Part shown: piece after piece, positions 26,416 through 39,432 of the stretch
How the letters are laid out: the number at the start of each line of letters is the position of its first letter
Numbering within the stretch: position 1 is the stretch's first letter
DNA from: Ascaris suum
Lineage: Eukaryota; Nematoda; Chromadorea; Rhabditida; Ascarididae
NCBI GenBank assembly: GCA_013433145.1
Contig: CM024182.1
Coordinates: 1,523,501 to 1,587,500 of the forward strand
Reading direction: 5' to 3'
DNA length: 64,000 nt
Notes under the pieces: model-generated
The model's database searches: none
Told to the model about the DNA's origin: nothing
The model's input: only the letters and a program-made list of their open reading frames with translations
Program-made: the position numbers and the translations under genes

Positions 26416-26558
26416 ATTGTGATGACTGTTTTAACGACGTTGTGATAGCTGCCTTGACCTTCGTTATGATGGCAGCTCTGACCTATATTGTGGCGACTGC
26501 GCTGAGCTACGTTTCGACCGCCGCTTTCACCCATAGTTACATTTCAGCTTGTAGCCAT
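26416..26558 (+). repeat. 24-bp degenerate tandem repeat, about six units
   Basis: Units begin near 26416, 26439, 26463, 26487, 26511 and 26535 (first unit 23 bp). Typical units are GTTGTGATAGCTGCCTTGAC plus four bases, and GTTATGATGGCAGCTCTGAC plus four. As 24 is a multiple of three, both strands stay open and give 8-residue periodic peptides (VVIAALTF, VMMAALTY, IVATALSY). Confidence 0.7.
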
Positions 26559-26861
26559 CGCTTGTTGAATAAATGGTTGTTCCTTCAGAACTAGCTGGTA
26601 TAGGCGCGACTTCTCAACTTGTTTTATGTTTATGGACTTAGCAACTGCAACGCCTACCTTTTGATTTTTAGGGCGCTTTATCCGACGGTGTGTTACGCCG
26701 TGTTGTGGGTCACTTGACTATCTGAAGTAGTTTTTAATGATTCAGTGCTATTTAAAGGAGAAAGGGGACTGGTAGTGGCAGGAAATGAGACCTTTACCAT
26801 AAAGCTTTTGGCATATTTCAGCACCGTTTTTTAGCATATTTGGAAGAAAGCAAACGAGAAT

Positions 26862-27089
26862 TTAGGTGGATTTTCGATGCCGAGTCTGGGGAGTATAAAC
26901 ACAGTACTTTTTATGCCAAATACAATTCATCCTTAGATGTTTGTTTATCGCCGTGGTAGTGACGTTGGTACCATCTTGTCTAAAAGGTGCGATGAAAACC
27001 ATGTCCTCAAAAAGTGCGTTCATCTCCCCTTCCCAAGGGAATATCGTTTCGACCATCAATTCATTGCTTAGCCTCAGGCTGGAGCTCAA
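26862..27089 (-). CDS. Unidentified 75-codon ORF in the GC-rich segment
   Basis: Open minus-strand frame (MSSSLRLSNELMVETIF, MNALFEDMVFIAPF) with ordinary amino-acid composition. No family is recognised, and GC-rich sequence stays open by chance more often than the rest of the window. It could be a relic of a mobile element or an exon of an unseen gene. Confidence 0.15.
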   Translation of the reverse strand: MSSSLRLSNELMVETIFPWEGEMNALFEDMVFIAPFRQDGTNVTTTAINKHLRMNCIWHKKYCVYTPQTRHRKST

Positions 27090-27856
27090 TTCTTTCTGCT
27101 TTCACTTTTAACACTGAGCCAAAAACGCATACTAACATCAGAGCGCGCTAAAAAGCTTTCCCACTGTCGTATGCCACGCATACCTCAAGAGAAGCATCTG
27201 CCGGAAATGCAAATGTTGTGTAATCGTTGGAAGTAGCATATCGTTCGGCTGAATGGGTCGCCGGCAGTAATCATTTATTGACAGCTGGCATTGTATGTTA
27301 CATTGAACGGTTAAATTCCGAATGGAGCCCTATTCAGATGTATGTTGATGATTGACCAGCTGACCGAACTTTGGTTGTTTCCAGCCGCCTAGCTTTATCA
27401 ACTTGGTGTTTTTAGATATCAGTGTATATGCACATTATGACAGCTAATTAACATTGCATCTTGTTTCATGTAGTCGACCGAGTGATGTGGACATCTGTGA
27501 CGTAATCGTTTGAGAACTGAATGGCCATTTAAATGTCAATTAAAGTTCGATAATTGAAGAGCATATCGCGTTGAACATTTGTTGTGCTGGCTCCTTGTCC
27601 TTCCTCAATCGCACGCCTTTTTCCCTCTCCAACCTATATGAGGTCAGAATTTCCGCACCTATCCACTATTGTTGTTGAATTTCCGATCAAAGAACCAATT
27701 TCAATGGTGAAATTGCTTGATTTCGGATTTCATATTATAACACATTTTGCTATAACGAATTCGTTTATCTTTGAAGCGAAAGTATTTGCTATTGATTAAA
27801 GTGAGCAAAATTAAGGGTGAAGAGTCGTGTGCGCAAATCGCGGTAGCAAAAACGAA

Positions 27857-30800
27857 ATGAATATCTTTCGGCTGTCGGCAGATTTGGCGCATCTGGTAGC
27901 AATCTTTATCCTAGCGATAAAGATGTGGAAAACACGCTCCGTTGCCGGTATTTCGGGTCGATCGCAAATATTGTTCGCCGCCGTTTTCACTAGCAGATAT
28001 CTTGATCTGTTTACCAATTTTATCTCCTTATACAACTCCATCATGAAGGTCGTTTTTTTTCTGTTATCACACTTTTTTTTAGCAATCCATCAGGTCGTCC
28101 TGGAAACGGAGTAGTAAGTTGGCAACTGACTGAAGAGGGAGAAGAAAGCTGAGGTAACCTCTTAAGGGGACCTCACGGCAGTATCCGAAAGTGTTTCGCA
28201 TTCATATAGTTTTGTGGCACACTGAGAGTCTGATTCAGTGGGGATCGAGAGGCAGCACTGAGGTCCCGTGAACATGACCTACCTTCCTGAATGCCCGGGT
28301 CGTGACTTTTTTCGGGATTCCGGGTTTCACGAAATGCAAATATTTGCAGTAATCGCAAAGCATTCCAGTTGTTAACCAGTGAATTATTGCAGATGTTTTT
28401 CCTGGTCTCGTCATATGGTACACTGTATTTGATGTGGTTCAAGTTCAGAGCCACTTACGATCGCAACCATGATACGTTCCGTATCGAGTTTCTGATCGTT
28501 CCGTGTGCCATCCTTGCGCTTCTCATCAATCATGAGTTCACGATCATGGAGGTTTTCGCTTGATGCATTTTCCTTGTCGTTGAATGTCAATGTAACAACC
28601 GGTGACAATGTTTCCTCTTTGTTTTTTCTATATCCACAAAAGTCTATAGGGATTATTAACTTGCACAGGTGAGGTGTTGTGCATTGTACAGGTAAGGTGT
28701 TGCAATGTTGTCCGTCAGGAACATATTACATTGCTGGTGACTGTGCACTGCAAAGGCGTTATTTTCGTTGCACATTTAAGGTAACAAAATAAAAAAACAG
28801 TTGAAGGATTATGCAACGTGTCTAATTTCTGAACGGCTTTTAAAACCATCGGCGTTTTATTTATACTCGGCATATATGTTGTGCATTTGTCGGGCTTGTT
28901 AACGAGGGATCCGTTGAAGGTTGACTGAACTCTATTGATAGTCTTTGAAAGTTTATATAATCGCTGCTGGTCTTATTTCGATGGATTCACCGTTGGGAAA
29001 TGGAATCCTATCTTTGATCTCTTGATATTAGAGGACAAAGATTGCGGGAGCGGAAATCCGAATAGCATAAATTCCCATCTTGGCAAACACCACAGCTTGC
29101 AAGACTATATGTCAAGGATCCTCAAGGCCGAGCTTACAAACAGACGTCTCTAATGTGCCAGTCCGCGAAGGATGTGGATTTGCAGGTAATGTGGACATTC
29201 TCGATCTACCTGGAATCAGTAGCCATAATGCCACAGCTGTTTATGTTGTCGAGAACGGGCAGTGCCGAGACGATCACAGCGCACTATCTTTTTGCTCTTG
29301 GTTCATATCGGTGAGCTCATAGTCGCTGTCGATTGCTGTGTTTGCTATAACGGAGTGGTCTTGTTCTTTTGGTTTTGCTTTCGCTCCTTAGGTACCGTTT
29401 TTGGTGAAATGCGCGCTGCCGTTTCAGATACAGACAGCCCCACGTAGCATGCGTTAATCCTATCGAGATGAAGCAGATTGAAAGACCTGAAGTCACTCGA
29501 TTGCATGGAATTTGTTTTAAAAGAAGGACCTGAGGTCAAGCTCAAAGGCTGGCTGTGCTGAGGTTTAAGCCCCACGTCGCAGAGGTCGGTCTCTTAGGCT
29601 GCGCTGAGATTACTTGTAGTAGTTACAGTATTGTTCTAAGTAAGGGTCGAACGCTAGCTCGGACTTAACCAACATTTACATAGTCTGTAAACGTCTAAGC
29701 AAATCCCCTGTTCACTGCGCTAAGTTTGTCTGCATAGTCCTATTGCAGCGTTTGCAACAGGATTACTGTTGGTCTTCCATTACGATGATGTTATTTCTTT
29801 TATTTTTTGTAACTTGAAACTTATTCTATGCATGGTGCGACCTTCATTTGATGTATTCTGGCGCTCATTTTTCCAACCATTTTAAAAAAGGTTTTTCTTT
29901 TGTTCTTAATCGCAGTCCCTTCTTTCCTGTCGATTGGGACTTTATGTGAATTCAAGCGTATGACGAGGTTAAGCATACCATATTGGGCGGTCACGTGATT
30001 GCCTTTAGAGAACAACATCGAGCCTCATTTTTTAAGGTCATAGGCTTAAAATACTCCCGTTTGAAACTTATTCGCAGACCCAAATCCTCGCAATTTCGAG
30101 CTTTGGCGTCAGGAGTTGTATCATCAGAGGCACCTCGAATGTAGCGCCAAGCTTCTGAAAACCCTCGGCTTTTCGGGCTTCGGAGGCTTGACTCTTTGGT
30201 TCATAATTGTCTAGCGTGAGACTTGCCAGCTCTAAGAGTAGCATAGGAAGACCTTTTTATACGTGGCATTTCCAAATGCTTGACTGTACTTTCGCATGCA
30301 AAATTTCTTCAGATATGCACTAAATGTTCATGTATGAGGCATTTCAGAGTATCCACTGCCGTAAGTAGTCTTGTAGAGTAAGTAAACCAGGTGTTATAAT
30401 GAGAGGAAAAAATTTCGGAAACCTAGGACGAGAATAAGTTCTTTGGATCGGCCTTTGTTTTTGCTCTGCGGTACGCCATTCCCAACTCGTATTCTTCTAA
30501 ACTTCCACTAGAACTTGAGTGTCGACTCACTTTTCGCATTGTTGTGTTCCGCCATCCCATTTGCCGACACACATTCACCTTCTGTAGAAAAGTGAGGTGC
30601 TGTCATATTTCTGTCCAGCAGCCCAATATGGAGTTCAAGCGCATAGGCAGAGAGCAACCACGGTTTCTGCTCCTTGGGAGTTCCTGCAGATGGCTTTATC
30701 CGTTCCCAACTCCATGGTCACTCGCGCTGGTGTCACACTTCGATGTTGCCTGAGTTAATATTACGGTGTTTCGGATGGCTAAAACTAAAAGGTTTGCGAT

Positions 30801-31207
30801 GCCTCTCAGCAATTCCCTCTCGTCTTCAGGTTTTTTAGTCACTCTTAACAACCTTATCCATTCGTTTTCTCATAATCGTTCAATCTAAACTTTCGTCCGA
30901 GTCTTGTTTAAAGGTCAGTGGAGGCGGGGAGGGGTAAGAATTGAGAACCTCGAAAAGGGGAGAAAGGTATGCCAATCTGGATAAACAATTTTTATGTTTT
31001 CCAAAGTTTAAGCGGTGAACGATGAAGTTTTTTTTTTTCAGTGGACTCTACATCCTCAATTGGATTTATCGTTACTTCACGGAGGGTTTCTTTGATCCGA
31101 TCGCTGTAATCGCCGGTGTTGTGCAGACGGTACTTTATGCTGATTTCTTCTATCTCTATGTGACGCGTGTACTCCGTCAAAAGCATGGCCTACAACTCTC
31201 GGCTTAA
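27857..31207 (+). CDS. KDELR: ER lumen protein-retaining (KDEL) receptor
   Basis: Seven-helix Golgi/ER receptor that binds C-terminal KDEL/HDEL signals at acidic Golgi pH and returns escaped ER proteins by COPI vesicles. Exons: 27857-28048, 28393-28551, 29186-29310, 31042-31207, giving 213 aa, the family length. Conserved stretches include [65 protein letters not shown] and AGVVQTVLY. Residues known to line the ligand pocket are in register: Arg5, Arg47, Tyr48, Asp50, Glu117, Trp120, Glu127, Tyr158, Arg159, Arg169 and Asp193. The exon 3 donor is the GTGAGC at 29311; using it restores SYR at 157-159, which a more upstream GTTCAT would delete. The tail is [10 protein letters not shown] rather than the vertebrate KGKKLSLPA, but still basic and cytosolic. 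Intron 3 (1731 nt) is unusually GC-rich for the window. Confidence 0.96.
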
Positions 31208-34200
31208 TTCCCAACAATTGTTCGCATAATTTCCAGCCGTTATGTTTAATGGAATGCGGCTATTTGTTTTTGTCTATGATGTTTGTACGTCATTATACGT
31301 GCACTCATCGTAGTTTCGAGGTAAAATGTCAGTGGTAATGTGGAAGGTTGAATGTTTATTATGTGGTATGAAAGATTGAAGGTGCAACATACTACCGGTT
31401 AAATTGGTTAGGATAAGAGAAAAGGTAGTGTGGGTGGAAGTGGTCACATCTCTCTCACTATGTGGGTTTTATTATTCCATAGTTGATGTTGGTTGCTAAT
31501 TCTATACACTACATCTGAACCAAGATGGTATTGCTAATCGACGATAGTGGCAGTAAATTAATTTTAAGGGAAGAGAGTGTCTTTTTGTTTTTGAATATTG
31601 AAGGTTGCTTTAGTCGATTTCATTTATTATTTCCGTTTTTTGGGGGCTGAAATTTGCGGCATTTTTTTTAAGTGGTGAGATTATTTATAACTTTGAGTTG
31701 GAGAGGGGATTATAAATTATTATAACAGCGATATATGTGAAGCATGTTGAAGTGACATAGATTGACATGCACAATGAGCCGGTTTTTCATCGTTGCGTTA
31801 ATTATTGCGGTGCTGGTTTATCGAGTTATATAGTTGTTTGATCGTTTTTTTTTTAATCACTGTTGGATGGGTGGAATTTTCGTTGGTATAGATTAGGTAT
31901 TGTTGGTGGGAGCTTGTTTAATATATGGGAAAATTAATTGCTACTTGTTGGGGTTTTATAGGGGGCGGTCTTTTCTGTAGGAGATTGAACTGAGTCCTAA
32001 CGACTTCATCATTTTTCTTCCAATTTTGATGGGTGACTCACTGTTAAAGAATCTCTGCAAAGAATAAGGTGGGGAAGAGAAGGGTGAGAGGTAGTCGAAT
32101 TGCTGCTTGATTACGAACTTCCGTTATGTCTTCCCTCCCCTATGAGCAGGGGGGGGGGTGCTTACCAATAGTTGCTATTTTTGTTTCAATGGATGGATCA
32201 TAAAAAAAGAGCATTTTTTATCTCTTTGCATTTTTTTGTTAATTTTTATTATCGTTACACTGAGTGAACACTTGTTACCTTACGTTATACTGCAATAAGA
32301 CGAAACGCATCTATGGTTTTTTTTTTTTTTTTGAAAGCGGAAAGTGTTTTTTATTGTGTGTGTGTGTGAAGAAATGAAGGGTATTATTGTATTTGAAAAT
32401 ACATCGAGCCAAGTAGGGATCATAATCAGTTGATAGTTCTAATAAATAATATCATTCAAAATTCCTGCCATAGGGAAACAAATTTACGATCACTAGGAAA
32501 AAATCTTCGAGTAGAAAATTTTAGTGGATCACTTATGCGTCTACCGTTTATTTATTCCCTTGATATGTCACTGGTGGCAAATATATGAATTTATTTATTT
32601 TTATATGTGGAATTATTGCTGCTTTAATGAAGAGAGAGAATTGTGTAGACAAAAACGAGCTTGAAGTAATTGACGGTGCAAGTTATGGGCTAGGTTTCTA
32701 TTGCATTTGAGTAAAAACAAATGATGAGAGGGGATATATGCGTCATATTTTTGTGCAAATTGTGATAATTTGAGAAATAAGAGTTTATTAGGATATGTTT
32801 AACTTTGTCATATATAAGCAGCATCAACAACAATGGATCTATACGATGTCATTTTTCATACAGCTCAAATGCGTCGATCATTCGGTGCCGTTAAAATTAC
32901 AGAATGAACGAGAGTTGATGATGGAGTTTTAGCGGATGGCTAAAACCTTTTAAACACATATGGTTTAGCTGAGGTTTCCTTCTCTTTTTTTTTGCTGAAT
33001 TTTTTTATTGCGGCAAGAGAGATCGGGTTGGTTTAGAGGAAATAAATTCAACGAGAGGATGGTGAATGTCGTGAATTTTTATTGATTTTTGAGAATAGAA
33101 TTACTCAACATTGAAGTACTCTTGAAGGTTTTTCATTTGGTATTTTTGAGAGTGGTTTTTCGCTTTTAATCTCCTTAAAATTCGTTTATTTATAAATATT
33201 TTTAAGGGATTATTATTAACTTGTAGAAGCAAGATGGGAAAGGGTGAGGAGAGACGAGGATTAGCTTTGAGTGATTGCTCCGGCAATTATATTTGGTAAA
33301 AATGAACTGCATTAGCTGTTATTCTTAGAAGTGTTTCATTTTTTTTTTTCGCTATCTTTTTTTAAATAAACACTAACACATCATTTTATGAATGTGTACC
33401 TACTTCTGGAGGTGACTTCTGCCATCGAATTTCATAGCATGGAGCAAATTGTATGAGCGAAGAGCGGTCATATAGGAATGAAGCTCACACCTGAGAACTT
33501 ATAGCCAGAAGTAATAATTTAAAGCCAGAACTTATAGTCGAAAAGATATGTGCATATATATAGTGCGAGAGTTCTGATGCGTATCCAAGTAGCATGTCAT
33601 TGAGTGCGTTGAAGATGAAACGTGCCTTAGAATTTCTGTTTCCACGTGCTCAAGTCAAACCGAGGTAATATAACTGAAAAATGTTTAGATAAATAAACGA
33701 TGTAGTTTGCGCCACCCACATGTATTTTAAAATTAAATGCAGGATATATCGGTGCCGGTGCATAACGACTGATAAGAGTTGATTGATGTTGATCTAGGTG
33801 TTCTGGATCATTGAGGGATATATGTTGATTGCTCGTTTATGTGAATATACTGAGAAATTTTCATAAGAGCACTAGAATTTGTTTTAGCATATTATTATTG
33901 TGGTCATTATTGTTAAGGACACAATTTATGCAAATCGACTGCCTTTTCTTCCATGCAAATTTCCATAGTCGCTAAAATTTCTTTCACTAATTTGCACTCT
34001 ATGACTAAATTTATATATTTATATTGATGGCATCATTTTGTTGTGGAAATATCCAAATAAATATTAGCGAATTTTTGGTATTCGGTGCCTTTTTGTATAA
34101 TTTAAGATGGCGATTGGGGAATAAACGCTTTTCGACTGAAATATTGGTTATACTAGAGAGTTCTGTTGTAAAGAAATAGGTCGGTTAATATTTTGATGGG

Positions 34201-34769
34201 CGACCGGAATGTAGGAGAAAGTAAACATTTTGCGTGAAAATCGTTCATCTAGGCTCAATGGATGAAGAAGAATGCCGAAAGAACGACAACGATAAGCGAC
34301 CTTGCACCGCGATCGTATGGTTAACCTTTTCCGGAAGGTAGCAGTACAAGTAAAATATGTATATATGTGGAATGATAGATTTTGGAATAGATATGAAATG
34401 TGGACGGTCATGTGGAAACATTCACGTTTTAACTGAACGCTGACCACTGACCACTGACCACTTGTTAGTGATTCGTTTTTCTGACCAATGTTCAATGAAA
34501 ATCCTATTTATGCATAATATGGCGCGAATTTCTTTAGCGCCGCTTTCAAATGTTTTTTTAAAATTTTTCTTCCATTGTTATGTACCATGGCGGACGTTGT
34601 GACTGTCCTCACTCTTCCACTTTAGGGGAAATTTTTCTTTCATAAGATGACATGGCCCGATGCCTCGGCTGGGTTTGTTAGTGGGTAAAACCCGAATACG
34701 GGAACCGCGAAAATTTTTGAAACATTTTTCTACAATTGTTAAGTAAAATTCCAAACACTGGTTCTCTTC
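31208..34769. other. Spacer downstream of the KDEL receptor
   Basis: AT-rich non-coding sequence with poly-T tracts. One short frame (34256-34339, MDEEECRKNDNDKRPC) follows a catctag acceptor and runs into a possible GTTAAC donor, but no partner exon was found. Confidence 0.45.
34441..34461. repeat. Triplicated TGACCAC heptamer
   Basis: Three perfect head-to-tail copies of TGACCAC, about 310 bp before the satellite array. Confidence 0.9.
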
Positions 34770-36121
34770 ACTCTTCATTTTGATTTTCATTCTGAGATTC
34801 ATTTTGATCCACATTTTGATGTTCACTTTGTTATTCATTTTCATCTTCATCCTGATCTTCATCTTGATCTTCATCTTGACATCTTTCTAATGTTCATTTT
34901 GATCTTCCTTTCGATTTTCATTTTGATCTTCCTTCGTTTCGATCTCAACTCATTTTCATCTTTCTTCGGTTTGACCTTAATTTTGCTTCCAGTTGCTCTT
35001 CCTTCATTTGATCATAGTTCGTTTTGCTCTTCCTTCGTTTTCTTCTTCCGTCATTTTGATCTTCCTTTATTTTGATCTTCCCTGATTTTGATCTTTACTT
35101 ATTTTGTCCTTCGAAAATGAAGGAAGATGAAATCAAAGAGGATCGAAATGAGAGAAGATCAAAATGAGGAAGGGTTAAAGTGAGCTAAGATCAAAATGAG
35201 GTTTTACAAAACAGGGGAAGAACAAAGTGAGGGAACATCTAAATGAAAGATGAGCAAAATGATGGAAGATCAAATGAGGAAGACCAAAACGAGGGAAGAA
35301 TAAATTGAGTTAGATCAAAGTGACGGAATATTAAAATGAGGGAAGATCAAAATGGGGGGAGATCAATATGAGGGGAGATCAAGATCAAGGAAGACCAAAA
35401 TGAAGGGAGATCAAAATCGACGAAGATTAAAATGAGGGAAGATCAAAGTGAGGGGAGACCGAAATGAAGGAAGACCTATGTGAGGGGAGATCAAGATTAA
35501 ATAAGACCAAAATGAAGGGAGATCAAAATGACGAAGACTAAAATGAGGGAAGATCAAAGTGAGGGAAGAGCAAAATGAAGTAAGGTCAAGATGATCAAAT
35601 GAAGTAAGATCAAAATCAAGGAAGATGAAAATTGAGGAGGATCAAAATGAGGTAAGGCGAAAATGAGGGAAGATCAAAGTGAGTTAATATCAAAATGAAG
35701 GAGGACCAAAATGAGAAAAGATCAGAATGGGGAAGGCCAAATTGAAGCAAAATCAAAATAAGGGTTGATTAGAACGGGATATTATTAATAAAATGAGGAA
35801 GATCAAAATAAGAGAGACCAAAGTGAGGGGACATCAAAATGGGGGAAGATCGGAATGAAGGTGGATGAAAATAAACGAAGATCAAATTGAAAGAAGGTGG
35901 AAAGTGGAAATGAAGGAAGATCAAAGTGAAAATAGATTAAAATGAGGGAGATCAAAGTGAGGAAATACTAAGAAGATCAAAGGAGATCAAAATGTAGGGA
36001 GGTCACAACGAGGGAAGATCAAAGTGAAAGAAGAACAAAATGAAGGAGATCAAAATGAAGGAATATCAAGGTGAATTAAGATCGAAATGAAGGAAAACGA
36101 AAACGACGGAAGATCAAAATG
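34770..36121. repeat. Degenerate ~16-bp satellite in two opposed orientations
   Basis: From about 35110 to 36121 the sequence is a decayed tandem array built on GAAGATCAAAATGAGG. From about 34770 to 35109 the same motif runs in reverse complement (CATTTTGATCTTCC). The switch point is a small palindrome, ccttcgaaaatgaagg. Unit length varies by several bases. Open frames inside it are low-complexity Lys/Met or Phe/Leu/Ser strings and are not genes. Confidence 0.9.
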
Positions 36122-36243
36122 TATGATTTCTTTTGAGAGATGCAACACTTATCCGACATAAAAATAGCTCTTTTGTGATAAACGTCTAAACCTTGCAAAA
36201 AGTTCCACCATATCAGTGTCCCATAGGTCATCTTGTGTTTTGA

Positions 36244-36310
36244 AACGATTGAAGAACCTGCAAGTACGTGAAGGTATTTACTTTCACGTATTGCAGGCTC
36301 TTCAATCGTT
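36244..36310. other. 30-bp near-perfect hairpin
   Basis: 36244-36273 pairs with 36281-36310 with one mismatch and one bulged base, enclosing a ~7-nt loop (GTATTTA). Both arms carry the CGATTGAAGA...CCTGCAA pattern in opposite sense. It may be a pre-microRNA-like structure, a terminal-inverted-repeat remnant or a recent small palindrome. It starts 123 bp after the satellite array ends. Confidence 0.75.
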
Positions 36311-39300
36311 GCATGCTTAAAACATCAAAAACACCTTCACTTATCAATTATCAAACCTTTCTATCTCTCTCAAATATAAAGTCCTGCATGTGAGATTATT
36401 TCGAGCCTTTTTTGTTGATTCCTCCTTGACCTTTTTTTGTGGGGGGGGGGGGGGTGGGGGGACTTTTGATACAAATATTGGTGGAACTCAACTCTCGATA
36501 TTTTTCCCGCATCTAATTTTTAGGTTATTTTCTTTGTTATTTTAGGATCCCTTTAGCGGTATTTGGCTACAGAGACATTGTAAAGCCGCCTCAACAGTAT
36601 ATTTCGAATGCGTTCTTTCACTATAGCCAATGTGATGCATTAATTTACTGATAATTCCATTGATAACTCAAATAAAATGATAAATTCTCTTTATCAATAT
36701 CGTTCAATTATTTTCAACGATGCAATGGAATAAATTCATAGATTATATTTATCTTCAATGGAGAAAACAAGATACGTAAATATTTACAAAAATGCTCACA
36801 CAACTCAAATAAAACTATTTGTTAAAATTTTCGAATTTTTTTTTTTTGAAAATTTCATTCAAAGTTATAAGATAATTAAAAACATGTTAAACCTATCCAT
36901 ATAAGCGGGAAGTGAAGGCATTAGATGAAAGAGATAATCGACATAAACCTCTTTTCTAGCTCTAATGAATGTACTGACAGATGGGTTTTCCCACATAAAC
37001 ATTGCCCTATATAGTGCAGTCCGACAGATACTCATTAAAAAAAGCTTTTAAAGAAAATAACGATTATGTCGCCATTAGCTTTCATTCTGATATCTTCCCT
37101 GAATCCCTGAATCCCAATCGGAGAGACAGACAAATATTGAGCCGAAGCAAACATTTTCACCTCGGAGAAAAAAATCCAAACAGTGATATAATACAGCTAT
37201 GGCTGCAGAACGCAGGGAATATTAGATGGGAAAGAAACCATCGCATATGACAGAAAAAAAATCACTGAAACAGATGATCCGTTATTGGCTTATCTGTTTG
37301 CATCCGCGCTAAGCAATCCAAAAGCTCCACTTGGTATAGTTTCCTTGACACTATTGCATGAACTTTTTATTCCCCTCTCGAACCTGAAACCTAGCTCCGC
37401 AGCTAAAAAAAAAAAAAATGCTGCAGATCACCGTAATCGGAAATAACTTCAGTTTTCCTCATTAGTATGAGATTGATGAAACTAGGCAATGAGCGATAAG
37501 AAATTTCCGGGAAGAAGCATATATTTCGAGAAATGGAAAATATTTGCAAACATAAGTATGAAAATAAAGAGAAGGAATAACGGATAAAGGAAAAACATCA
37601 GAAAACAGAGCATGAAACATCCATCGCAAGAATGTAAGCAATGAGGAAATCTAAAATATGAGATTTGCAATAGAGTGAAGACCAAAACAATTCATGTAGC
37701 CAATCAAGCCTCTATCTTCACTTCGCAAGTTTAGGCTCTTTGGATAGGTCCAACGAATATATACATATTTATAGATAGGACGTTTAATTTGACGCACATT
37801 TCTTAGAGCTTATAAAAAGTGTGCGCAAATATTCGATGAATGCGTCGGACTTTTTCTATCCCAACGCCTCTGAAAACAATGTGTCCATCCATCCGATGCT
37901 AACAACTTTTCTGCTTTGATCGAATTCATTATATCATTAAATGCATACACTATTGGACGAAATACTGCAAACAAGATCGGTGTGATAGACAGACATAATT
38001 CTTTGAACAGTATTGCTAAACTTCTCTAACCTTCTCTTTCCCTCTCCCTCTGCCACCTCTCCAAATGAACCTAGTCCACGACCTTAGTTCACAGATCCCC
38101 CGCAGGCATGGCGATTCTTAACGATGCTTTAAAGTATCCAAATGAACCTATAACTGTGTCACATTTTTTGTTCGATCAAAAAACCTTTAAACTCTTGCTG
38201 AGAATAAAAAATCCTCAAAACTGGAAAAGAGGTCAATAAAAATACGACAACATTATTTGAATTAGAACTATAAACAAAGTAAAGAGAAATTAACTGGAGC
38301 CATCAATTTGCGTCCACAAAAAAAGCGACTGATGCGTTATTGCAAAGAATTATCTCGGAAGACATCTTCGAACGAAATTTCTCGACTCTGAAATCTTCTT
38401 CTTCTTTAAGAGATTCGAGGTAAAGAGAGAGTAGCTCTGGTGAAAGTTTTAAGTAAACATTTCCTTAGGCATAGGCAACACAGAGTCAATAATTAGCACG
38501 AAGGTGATATGTGAACATACGAAAAGAATATCTAAATGGTTAGGCGATATGCAAAGGAATGAGCACCTCTGCTAGGTTAATATTTGGGCGCTTAATCACT
38601 TCTATCAAAATTCGATTCACATTTAAAGTGAAACATGAAATAATAAATGACTGCTGCTAAAGGAACCTGAATAGGTCTATAAATTTTGGAAATTTAGGTC
38701 TGCATTATAATCAGAATATATAGATCCTACAAGAGAAACAAACAGATGGAATGAGAGAAAGTGAATTCCACTCATAGAAATGATACTTTAGAGTGAAATA
38801 CAATCGCTATTAATGTATACAAGAAATTAAGTGAATAGTGAATAGTAAATATAAATGCTTATATAATAATTCCACTTAGTAGATCAAAAATACGAGGCCA
38901 GAAAATAAATTTTTACAGGTTGAGAGTATTTAAGATAATGAGTAAAACTTTTAAGCAATCAAAGTTCAACGATCAAGAATGCATGAGATATATTTACTTT
39001 ATAGATTAATGCAGTAAGCCAAGAAGATGAGATGCTATAATGGAATTTACCACACAGTCTAATATCTCGTAAAAATGCATAAAACTTTACGATGAACCCA
39101 TCCTCTACATTCGAAAAGGTTTCAATATATCAAGTCCTAGTTTCTTCTTTACAAGAACAGAAGCTTTAAAGTCCGTCAGGTATTCCAGGTTGGTCCTGCG
39201 AGAAATCTGATATAAAAAAAGGCATAAATTCAATTGAAAGCCACAAGATCAGCGCACCGCTTTTCATCTCGACAGACTGGCAAATGAAGCAAAGCCAGCT

Positions 39301-39432
39301 ATCATGTTCTTAAGCATACAATCGTTGAAGGGAAGTCACGCCGAGATAATGTAAAGGGGGGGGGGGGGGAGTGACACAGGCATATATGCTATATGCTTGA
39401 GGCCTCCTTTTACTTGAAGGGTGCTGACTGTT
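36311..39432. other. Spacer downstream of the AGGF1-like gene
   Basis: Starts right after the hairpin. AT-rich, with G runs at 36441-36461 and 39356-39369. Open frames at 37002-37250 and 37482-37685 lack splice or family support. No canonical AATAAA is seen on the minus strand shortly after the AGGF1-like stop; an AGTAAA lies about 20 nt beyond it. Confidence 0.45.

Larger units (their letters stand above)
25940..27856. other. Spacer upstream of the KDEL receptor
   Basis: Composition shifts to clearly higher GC from about 26300. Holds the 24-bp tandem repeat and the unidentified minus ORF at 26862-27089. No promoter element is recognised before the ATG at 27857. Confidence 0.5.

Noticed and set aside
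34148..34495. 115-codon minus ORF
   Set aside because: No recognisable motif, includes the TGACCAC triplication and has no neighbouring exons or splice support.
34578..34874. 98-codon minus ORF rich in Lys and Met
   Set aside because: It largely translates the tandem satellite and reflects repeat composition only.
35000..36130. A CRISPR-like array
   Set aside because: Repeats are short, degenerate, directly tandem and without unique spacers.
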